Of a stretch of DNA of 64,000 nucleotides, positions 57,829 to 64,000 are shown in pieces. The DNA is from Eikenella corrodens (lineage in GTDB: Bacteria > Pseudomonadota > Gammaproteobacteria > Burkholderiales > Neisseriaceae), in the NCBI RefSeq assembly GCF_003990355.1, contig NZ_CP034670.1, forward strand, positions 62,001-126,000. Reading direction: 5' to 3'. The position numbers and the translations under genes are program-made. How positions within the stretch are numbered: position 1 is the first letter of the stretch; each line of letters opens with the position of its first letter. The notes below the pieces were generated by a model. The model was not told the DNA's origin and ran no database searches. It saw only the letters and a list, made by a program, of their open reading frames with translations.

Positions 57829-59166
57829 TCAGTTATTAAACTTCCCACGTAAAACACGCTGCCCGCGTTGAAATACTTCATAAACAATACCAGTAGGCCG
57901 TGTTCCGCCATTGGCATATTCAAATTTCCATTTCAATAATGCCTTGCCATCTTTATCTATAATATTATGAACTTTCCTTTCAAAATCTCTATAAGCTCCC
58001 CTGTTAATTTTTCTTAACTGAGGAAACATATTTTGATTACTTCTTGAACCACCTAAAAGTTTGCCTAAAATATGCCCTGCATCATCATCACATTTGCCTA
58101 ATCCTCGCGCATAATCACGGTTACCCTGATTTGTAGCCTTTCCTTTCCCTAAATGGCTACGTTTTAAGATTACTGAAGCAGCGCGGACTTCACCTAGAGA
58201 ACCCAATTTAACTCTTGGGGTTTTGGCCAAACCTAGAATATCAAACCAATTTTGCGCATTCGGCGCAAACATATATAAATGCTCGCCCCCGGCCAACCCA
58301 ATCGGGTCTTGGTTAATAAACCGCCCGCACACTGGGTCGTAATAGCGCATTAAGTTGTAATGCAGCCCCGTCTCGCTGTCGAAATACTGGTTTTGAAGTC
58401 TGAACGGCTGATGCGCGTTCGGGTATATCTTGTTTTCTGTTTGCAGGCTGCCCCACGCATCATATTCCCCCGTCCACAGCAGGCTGCCGAACTGGTCGGT
58501 CTGCTCCCTCGGTATGCCGATTTGGTCGGTGTGGTAGTAGGACAGGTAGAGCTTCTCGTCCTTTTTGTTCAGGAACACATGCGCCAGGGGTTCGTAGCTG
58601 TCCTGGTCGGTGTAAAAGTAAGTGTAAACGCCTTTGTAGTTGTATTCTTGGACAAGTCTGCTGCCGTCCCAGATGAAGACGGTGCGTTTGGGGTCGGTGC
58701 TGTGCAGGCTGCCTTTGTCGATGCGCTCTTTGCTGATTCGGCGGCCGAAGGGGTCGTAGGCGTATTGCCATTGCTGTACTTCGCCGTCGGGTTTGTACAG
58801 TTTGGCGCGGATGAGTTGGTTTTCGGTGTCGTATTCGAACAGTTGGGTTTCGCCGTTTGGCAGTTCGCGCAGGGTCAGGTTGCCTAGGGCGTCGTAATGG
58901 TACTGTGTCCCGTCATATCCGGCAATGCGGTTGCCCTGCGGGCGGTACAGGCTGCCTTCGCGGGCGTTTCGGGCCAGCTCGTCCAGTATGTTGCCTGCGG
59001 GGTCGAAGGCGAACTTCTCTTTGGTGTTCCTGCCTGCGTTGGCGGCTTCGAGAATCCTGCCCAGTTTGTCATAGGTGTAATCCGTCGTGCCGCTTCTGAG
59101 GTCGGTGCTGCCGATGAGGTTGCCGGCTTTGTCGTAGCGGGTTTTCTGTGCCCTGCCGTCATGCAA
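57829..59166 (-). CDS. 5'-truncated Rhs protein with DNA/RNA non-specific endonuclease tip
   Basis: A 445-residue frame, the longest Rhs piece here; complete Rhs proteins exceed 1000 residues. YD repeats (GTTDYTYDKLGRILEAANAG; YHYDALGNLTLRELPNGETQLFEYD) occupy 20-190, then the core end with FINQDPIGLAGGEHLYMFAPNAQNWFDILGL at about 290-320. The tip reads CDDDAGHILGKLLGGSRSNQNMFPQLRKINRGAYRDFER, a non-specific endonuclease (NUC_2-like) motif with DxGH. The ATG at 59166 sits beside an uptake word, where the gene has been cut. Without an N-terminus it lacks a delivery module. Confidence 0.85.
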   Translation of the reverse strand: MHDGRAQKTRYDKAGNLIGSTDLRSGTTDYTYDKLGRILEAANAGRNTKEKFAFDPAGNILDELARNAREGSLYRPQGNRIAGYDGTQYHYDALGNLTLRELPNGETQLFEYDTENQLIRAKLYKPDGEVQQWQYAYDPFGRRISKERIDKGSLHSTDPKRTVFIWDGSRLVQEYNYKGVYTYFYTDQDSYEPLAHVFLNKKDEKLYLSYYHTDQIGIPREQTDQFGSLLWTGEYDAWGSLQTENKIYPNAHQPFRLQNQYFDSETGLHYNLMRYYDPVCGRFINQDPIGLAGGEHLYMFAPNAQNWFDILGLAKTPRVKLGSLGEVRAASVILKRSHLGKGKATNQGNRDYARGLGKCDDDAGHILGKLLGGSRSNQNMFPQLRKINRGAYRDFERKVHNIIDKDGKALLKWKFEYANGGTRPTGIVYEVFQRGQRVLRGKFNN

Positions 59167-59197
59167 AAGGCTACCTGAAAGTTTCAGGTAGCCTTTA
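59165..59197. terminator. DUS-pair terminator of the AI-2E permease gene
   Basis: Back-to-back uptake words between the AI-2E stop and the truncated Rhs start, also marking the Rhs breakpoint. Confidence 0.6.
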
Positions 59198-59202
59198 TCC
59201 GG

Positions 59203-60261
59203 CTAAATCAGCCCCGCCTGCTTCAGCTCGTTTTTCAAATAAGCATAATACACGGGCGAGATGATGATGCCGCCGATGCCGAAAATGCGCTCGAACACTA
59301 CCATCACCAGCAATAATTCCCATGCGCTCGATTCGATTTGCGAGCCGATGATTTTGGCGTTGAGGAAATATTCCAGCTTGTGCACCACCACCAAAAACAC
59401 CAGCGAAGCCGCGGCCACATACAGCGACGCGCCCAGGCTGAGGATGATGATGACCGTGTTGGACACCAGATTGCCGACCACCGGCACCAGCCCCACCACA
59501 AAGGCAATCACCAGCACGGTGAGGCGGAAAGGCAGCTCCACGCCGAAGGCGGGCAGAATCAGATACAGATAAACGGCGGTAACGGCGGTGTCGATTAAGG
59601 AGATTTTCACCTGGGCGATAAACACGCGCTCGAAGCTGGTTTGGAAGTTGGTAATGCGCCGCACCAGCTGGGCTTTGAACGGCGGCATCTGATGGCGGCT
59701 GCGGCGGGTGTTGAGGCGGTGGAAGCTGAGCAGCGCGCCGATAATCACGCCGATGAGTACGTATACGAAGGAGGTGAAGCTGTTTTTGCTGATGCGGGTG
59801 AGCGTGGCGCCGTATTCGGTGAGCAGTTCGGCTGCGGCGGCTTTGATTTCGTCCAGATTTTCGGGCAGCATGTTTAAAATGGCAGGCGGCAGCTCGCCGC
59901 TGTTTTTGGTGTCGGCCAGAATGGTGGCGAGCTTGGCCAGCATCACGGTGATGTGCCCGCTGTGAATCAGGCGGTACACGCCCAACGCCATTAAGGTGAT
60001 GGCCAAGAGCACCAGGCTGATGGTGAACGTGGCGGAAACAAGGTTGATGTTGCGCACATTGAGCGAGCGGTGCAGGAAGGTGTTGTGCGGCAGCAGGCGG
60101 TGGCGCATCCACAAAATCAGGCCGTTGGTGCGGTTGATGAAAATGTAGGTGAGGATGATGGAGAGCAGCAGCGGCAGGAAGCGGAAATATAGGATAACCA
60201 GCAGCGCGGCGGCCATCAGGATGTAGGAAGCGGTGCGGAATTTGGCGGGTTCGGTGTGCAT
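59203..60261 (-). CDS. AI-2E family transporter
   Basis: A 352-residue membrane protein with about seven helices. Two lie at the N-terminus (SYILMAAALLVILYFRFLPLLLSIILTYIFIN), one at about 70-90, and a cluster lies in the C-terminal half with the family segment LPFRLTVLVIAFVVGLVPVVGNLVSNTVIIILSL and IGGIIISPVYYAYLKNELK. Members have been linked to AI-2 export or ion transport; substrate unknown. It is the first gene outside the Rhs array. Confidence 0.88.
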   Translation of the reverse strand: MHTEPAKFRTASYILMAAALLVILYFRFLPLLLSIILTYIFINRTNGLILWMRHRLLPHNTFLHRSLNVRNINLVSATFTISLVLLAITLMALGVYRLIHSGHITVMLAKLATILADTKNSGELPPAILNMLPENLDEIKAAAAELLTEYGATLTRISKNSFTSFVYVLIGVIIGALLSFHRLNTRRSRHQMPPFKAQLVRRITNFQTSFERVFIAQVKISLIDTAVTAVYLYLILPAFGVELPFRLTVLVIAFVVGLVPVVGNLVSNTVIIILSLGASLYVAAASLVFLVVVHKLEYFLNAKIIGSQIESSAWELLLVMVVFERIFGIGGIIISPVYYAYLKNELKQAGLI

Positions 60262-60288
60262 GATGCGGTGGCGTGTGATAAGGATGGG

Positions 60289-60328
60289 GGCTACCTGAAA
60301 AGCGGGGATTGGGTTTCAGGTAGCCTTT
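60289..60328. terminator. DUS-pair hairpin
   Basis: GGCTACCTGAAA and TTTCAGGTAGCC with a 15-base loop, upstream of the AI-2E gene. Confidence 0.4.
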
Positions 60329-60451
60329 AAACGGCGGATTATAGCGCGATGGGCGGCGGGCTAGGTTTGGCCGTTCTGCTAAAACCGGAATTTCTTGGGT
60401 GGGCTACCTGAATAAGGGAGCCGTATAGGGGTTTCCAATTGGCATTTTATA

Positions 60452-60651
60452 TATAGCGGATTAAATTTAAGAACGGGGCAAGGCGGCCAGCCGCAGGCAG
60501 CACACGTAAGGCAGGCCAATGCGGCAGCGTTTTTATAGTGAATTAACAAAAACCAGTACGGCGTTGGCTCGCCTTGCCGTAACGTGTGTACTGTCTGCGG
60601 CTCGCCGCCTTGTCCTGATTTTTGTTAATCCACTATATTTTATCCGCTATA
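60452..60651. mobile_element. Nested Correia-like elements
   Basis: An older, degenerate copy (TATAGCGGATTAAATTTAAG ... TTTTATCCGCTATA, ends at 60452 and 60651) is interrupted by a fresh 104-bp copy at 60534-60637. Together they fill most of the 450-bp gap between secB and the AI-2E gene. Confidence 0.8.
60534..60637. mobile_element. Inner, intact Correia-like element
   Basis: A complete copy with TATA at both ends inserted into the older element. Confidence 0.85.
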
Positions 60652-60652
60652 A

Positions 60653-60690
60653 AACAAAAAGCAGGCTATGGTTTTCCCTGCCATAGCCTG
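60653..60690 (-). terminator. Intrinsic terminator of secB
   Basis: CAGGCTATGG and CCATAGCCTG form a stem followed on the minus strand by CTTTTTGTTTT, 22 bp past the stop. Confidence 0.75.
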
Positions 60691-60711
60691 TTTGCCTTAT
60701 CCGGCTTCGAA

Positions 60712-61173
60712 TTAAGCGTTGCCGGCAGCCGGAGCGTTGGCGGCGGCTTGTTGCTGTTCGTACATGGCTTCGAAGTTGATCGGCATCAATACCACGGGCG
60801 GAAAGCCGGCGCGGGTGATGCAGGAAGACACGGCTTCGCGGGCATAGGGGTAGAGGATGTTCGGGCAGGCGATGCCGAGCAATACTTTCACGTCTTGCTC
60901 GGGAATGTGTGCCAACCGGAAAATGCCGCTCTGTGCCACTTCGTTCAGGAACAATACTTTGCCATCGGGCAGCTTGGCGGTAACGGTTACGGTAACGGTT
61001 ACTTCGTGGTGTTCTTCTTCCAGTTGCTTAGAATCGGTGTGCACTTGGATTTCCACGTTCGGCGCATCCTGGCTGAGGAATACTTCCGGTGCGTGCGGCA
61101 CTTCCAAAGACAAGTCTTTTACATACAGTCTTTCTACGTTGAAAATCGGTTGCTGTTGTTCTTGTTCGCTCAT
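60712..61173 (-). CDS. secB: Protein-export chaperone SecB
   Basis: A 153-residue tetrameric cytosolic chaperone that keeps precursors unfolded and hands them to SecA. Conserved parts are FNVERLYVKDLSLEVPHAPEVFL, VTVTVTAKLPDGKVLFLNEVAQSGIF, and the SecA-contacting ACPNILYPYAREAVSSCITRAGFPPVVLMPINFEAMY. Full length with an Ala-rich tail. grxC and gpsA are not adjacent. Confidence 0.97.
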   Translation of the reverse strand: MSEQEQQQPIFNVERLYVKDLSLEVPHAPEVFLSQDAPNVEIQVHTDSKQLEEEHHEVTVTVTVTAKLPDGKVLFLNEVAQSGIFRLAHIPEQDVKVLLGIACPNILYPYAREAVSSCITRAGFPPVVLMPINFEAMYEQQQAAANAPAAGNA

Positions 61174-61325
61174 GATTTACTCCTGAGAAAAGGGGTGGAA
61201 AAATCAAAATGGTGATATGGCGGATTGATCCGCTATAAACTGCGTTAGGCTACCTGAAAATGCCCGGCTTTGCCAGCTTTTCCTTGTGGGATAAGTGTTC
61301 AGCGGCTTTCCCGCCGCATGGCCAA

Positions 61326-62753
61326 TTATTGGGCGGGTATGGTTTGCATGTTATCCAATACATCGGCATCGTGCACAATCCGGCGCACCATGGCGTCCAT
61401 ATCGGGCAGGTAGCCGCCGGAACGGTGGCTGTTAATAATCACCACCACAGCCAGCTTGCGCCCATTGGGCGGCAGCCAGTAGCCGGCCAGCGCGCGCACG
61501 TCGCGCAGGGTGCCTGTTTTCATGCGCAGCGAGCGGCCTAGCTGACGGAAGCGGCCGCGCAGGGTGCCGTCGGTGCCGGCAATCGGCAGGGTGTGGATGA
61601 AAGTATCGCGGAAGGGGGAGCGATAGGCTTGAAACAACATGTTGCCGAGAAAACGGGCGGTAAGCCGCTCGCGGCGGGAAAGGCCGGAGCCGTTTTCCAG
61701 CACCAGCGCTTCGTCGTCCAATCCGGCCGAAACCAGCTGCCGCCGCACGGCGGCTTCGGCGTTCTGCACGCTGTGCGGGCCGTTTTCCTGATGGCCGAGT
61801 GTGAGGAAAATGCTGCGGGCAATCAGGTTGTTGGAGTGTTTGTTCATATCGGTCAGCACCTCGCTCAGCGGCTTGGAAAAGTGCGTGGCCAAGATGCGGC
61901 TGTTGCCGGGGGCAGCACCCCGACCAAAGCCATAGAGGCCACCCAAGCCCTGCGCAAGCCAATGGCCGCGAAAACTTTCTTCGGCAAAGCGCGGGGCATC
62001 GAACAGATTGATAAACATTTTCTCGCCCATACAAGCAGCCGGCAGGCGGCCACGAAATACCAGCATGCCGTTTTCAAATTTGGCAGAAACATGATTGGAA
62101 AGTTTGCCGCAGCGACCGTTGGTTTCTGTAAGTTGGCTGAGATCGGTTTGAATGCCGTATAGTGGCGGGTTGAGTAGGAAAACAGGTTGCCCGGCTTCAT
62201 TGCGGGCGGCAGTAATCCAAAGGGATTTGTAGGCAATCATGTGGGGGTCGGGCGGCACCACGAAGCTTTCGTCTGCATCGTTTTCAAAACCTTCCGCACC
62301 GGCAAGGCTGCCCCAAACGCGCCGGTCCAGCACCACTTTGCCGTTTAACGACATAATGCCCTGCCGTACCAGTTGCTGCTGCATATCCAACAAATCGGGC
62401 TGGTCGAAAGAGGGGTCGCCGCTGCCTACCCAATATAAATCACCCTGCAGAGTGCCATTGGCCACCGTGCCGCTGCTGCGCCACTGGGTTTGCCAGCGGT
62501 AATCACCGCCCAATCCGCGCAAGGCGGCGAAGGTGGTGACCAACTTCATGGTGGATGCAGGATTCATGGAAGCATCGGCCCGATGCGCAAGCAATACTTG
62601 TCCGCTATCGAGGTCTTGCACATAAACCGCAACCTCATCCGGCTGAATACGGCCGAAATCGATAGCAAAGGCTACCTGAAAATAAAAGAAGAGCGCGAAT
62701 GTTAATAGCAGGCGAGAATAGTTTTGGCAGAGAAGTAGAAGTTTTTCCAGCAT
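61326..62753 (-). CDS. dacB: D-alanyl-D-alanine carboxypeptidase/endopeptidase (PBP4, DacB)
   Basis: A 475-residue class C low-molecular-mass penicillin-binding protein that trims or cuts peptidoglycan peptides in the periplasm. The signal peptide ends near residue 30 (LFFYFQVAFA), where FQVA is encoded by an uptake word. The catalytic motifs are STMK at 67-70, SNN in MNKHSNNLIARSI, and KTG in RMKTGTLRDVRALAGY. A large inserted domain lies between the first two motifs, as in S13 peptidases. Confidence 0.94.
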   Translation of the reverse strand: MLEKLLLLCQNYSRLLLTFALFFYFQVAFAIDFGRIQPDEVAVYVQDLDSGQVLLAHRADASMNPASTMKLVTTFAALRGLGGDYRWQTQWRSSGTVANGTLQGDLYWVGSGDPSFDQPDLLDMQQQLVRQGIMSLNGKVVLDRRVWGSLAGAEGFENDADESFVVPPDPHMIAYKSLWITAARNEAGQPVFLLNPPLYGIQTDLSQLTETNGRCGKLSNHVSAKFENGMLVFRGRLPAACMGEKMFINLFDAPRFAEESFRGHWLAQGLGGLYGFGRGAAPGNSRILATHFSKPLSEVLTDMNKHSNNLIARSIFLTLGHQENGPHSVQNAEAAVRRQLVSAGLDDEALVLENGSGLSRRERLTARFLGNMLFQAYRSPFRDTFIHTLPIAGTDGTLRGRFRQLGRSLRMKTGTLRDVRALAGYWLPPNGRKLAVVVIINSHRSGGYLPDMDAMVRRIVHDADVLDNMQTIPAQ

Positions 62754-62879
62754 AAGATTTTTTTAATAAAATATTTTCCAGCAGGCGAATTTTGCGCCAT
62801 CGCACCTGTATAGGCAATGGGAGATGTAGTGCAAGCAGCTATTTCTTTATGTTGCCCCTAGCTACAAATAGTACGTACG

Positions 62880-62912
62880 AAAAAACCGGACTTTATACAA
62901 AGTCCGGTTTTT
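62880..62912. terminator. Intrinsic terminator of the OmpA/RmpM gene
   Basis: AAAAACCGGACTTT and its complement form a 14-bp stem with A and T tails, 28 bp past the stop. Confidence 0.85.
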
Positions 62913-62939
62913 CAATATTGAACGCTAATCAGTTAGCGA

Positions 62940-63632
62940 TTACTGAGCAGGCTGTTCAACCAGAGTACGGATACGAACGTCTACGCGACGATCCGGCTCG
63001 ATACATGCAATCAGAGCGCTACGTTTGCGAGCGGCAGAAACGCGACGACCCAAGTTGCGAACTTCTTGCTGACACTGTTCAGTCATCTTAGCTTGAGACT
63101 CGCCCAAGCCAACGGCAGAGATTTTCTCAGCCGGTACGCCACGGCCAACCAGGTACTCGCTAACAGTGTTAGTACGACGCTCAGACAAGCGTTGGTTGTA
63201 GGCATCGCTACCCATGAAGTCAGTGTTACCTTCAACACGTACAGATTGTACGTTGCTGTTGGTCAAGCGCTGAGCCAGCTCATCCAAAGTGGTGCGAGCT
63301 TCAGGGCGCAGATTGAATTTGTCAAAACCAAACAGGAAGTTGGATGACAGAGATACCAGCTCTTCGCGTACTTGCGGTTCAGCAGGAGCAGGAGCTTCTG
63401 CCTGACGGTCACCACACTCTACCAAGCCCAAGCGATCCACTTCGCCGTTCAAGAAGCTGTTTTCCCAACATTCGTGAGCACCGTTGGGCTCAACGTTGGA
63501 GCGAACCACTTCGCGAGACTGCTCGCTAATGGTGTAGCCGTATTTTTCATTGTTGAAGCTGCTGTCCGCCATGGCGGCACCGGAAGCAACCAAGGCCAAG
63601 AACAAAGCGCCTAATTTAAGCTGTTTGGTCAT
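62940..63632 (-). CDS. rmpM: OmpA family outer-membrane protein, RmpM-like
   Basis: A 230-residue protein with signal peptide 1-22 (KLGALFLALVASGAAMA), a short N-terminal region with two Cys (ECWENSF and VECGD), a Pro/Ala hinge (EAPAPAEPQ), and an OmpA peptidoglycan-binding domain (about 95-225: FLFGFDKFNLRPEARTTLDELAQRL; VEGNTDFMGSDAYNQRLSERRTNTVSEYL; GLGESQAKM). The TEC/CIEPDRRVD pair near the end matches neisserial class 4/RmpM proteins, which bridge porin trimers to the wall. There is no beta-barrel. Strong promoter upstream. Confidence 0.92.
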   Translation of the reverse strand: MTKQLKLGALFLALVASGAAMADSSFNNEKYGYTISEQSREVVRSNVEPNGAHECWENSFLNGEVDRLGLVECGDRQAEAPAPAEPQVREELVSLSSNFLFGFDKFNLRPEARTTLDELAQRLTNSNVQSVRVEGNTDFMGSDAYNQRLSERRTNTVSEYLVGRGVPAEKISAVGLGESQAKMTEQCQQEVRNLGRRVSAARKRSALIACIEPDRRVDVRIRTLVEQPAQ

Positions 63633-63759
63633 GTTATTCCCTCATCAAAAAGTTTGTTATGCGCAGACTTGGCAAGCTTTGCAGCATGCCGGCCTTCACA
63701 AAAATCACCATATACGGACCGCCCAAATACTGCGGTAATCCAAATATATTCGGGGTGTC

Positions 63760-63788
63760 ACTATAAAAAACCGTGCCCGAACTGTCAA
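63760..63788 (-). promoter_or_regulatory. Strong sigma-70 promoter of the OmpA/RmpM gene
   Basis: On the minus strand TTGACA (63788-63783) and TATAGT (63765-63760) with a 17-bp spacer. It would give a 5' leader of about 120 bases. The rest of the gap 63633-64000 shows no credible gene; the right edge of the window cuts off its context. Confidence 0.7.
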
Positions 63789-64000
63789 TAAGGAATTGGC
63801 TACCCGCTGCACGGGTGCCTCCGTTTCCTACGTGCCCAATCATGCCCAAAATTACCCTAGCTGTCAGCAGGATAATGGCAAAAGGAAGGGATATTTCCTC
63901 ATAAGTTGCTAAAAAGCAACAAATCCCGCCGAAAATTACCGGCATGCGGCAAAATAACGATGGCGGGCTATGATACTATCCAGCCCTTGCCGGTTTCGGG

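Noticed and set aside
63634..63945. 103-codon minus-strand frame upstream of the OmpA/RmpM gene
   Set aside because: It overlaps the strong TTGACA/TATAGT promoter and leader, and its translation has no domain. It is more likely untranslated leader.
1..64000. CRISPR array, tRNA or rRNA genes
   Set aside because: The many short repeats are uptake words, CREEs and hairpins at irregular spacing, without spacers of constant length. No cloverleaf or rRNA-like sequence was noticed by eye. A tRNAscan or Infernal run would settle it.

Overview
The window looks like a chromosomal segment of an Eikenella species (Neisseriaceae, Betaproteobacteria). The 12-base word AGGCTACCTGAA, which I know as the Eikenella dialect of the neisserial DNA uptake sequence (eikDUS), occurs dozens of times on both strands. 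It is often paired as a hairpin behind genes and sometimes lies inside reading frames. The gene set (metR, smc, topA-smg-dprA, ratA-rnfH, earP, surE-pcm-nlpD, rsmG-parA, secB, an RmpM-like OmpA protein) is typical of the family. I see no rRNA, tRNA or CRISPR array.

Layout: 0-10 kb holds the tail of an unknown gene, a tannase-family esterase, two LysR regulators (one MetR), a DoxX protein and smc. 10-20 kb holds an M23 peptidase-bactofilin pair, topA, smg, dprA, ratA-rnfH and a Rep-type helicase. 20-23 kb is an accessory patch: a membrane protein overlapping a class 3 lipase whose 3' end is replaced by a decayed IS30-family element. 23-35 kb is mostly housekeeping (lipoprotein, AmpG-like permease, darP, lipid A acyltransferase, DMT exporter, gluQRS, nitroreductase, aldehyde dehydrogenase, Ldh-family dehydrogenase). 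35-37.6 kb carries a three-gene fragment that resembles part of an aryl polyene cluster. It contains Neisseria-type uptake words and is preceded by a second IS30 remnant. 37.7-53 kb returns to core genes (dsbC, earP, prmC, surE-pcm-nlpD, panD, hslV, parA, rsmG, a PACE efflux protein). The AT-rich gap between earP and prmC holds a cluster of DnaA-box-like words and could be the replication origin. 53-59.2 kb is an array of Rhs C-terminal toxin tips with their immunity genes, all on the minus strand. 59.2-64 kb holds an AI-2E family permease, secB, dacB and the OmpA/RmpM gene.

A second repeat family shapes the region: about a dozen copies of a roughly 104-bp inverted-repeat element that begins TATAGTGAATTAACAAAAA and has the layout of the internally deleted neisserial Correia element (CREE). 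Copies lie between genes, inside a transposase gene and inside one another.

The most notable regions are the Rhs toxin/immunity array, the IS30/CREE scars bordering the lipase and aryl-polyene fragments, and the candidate origin. All functional names come from reading the translations and recalling families; no database search was run.
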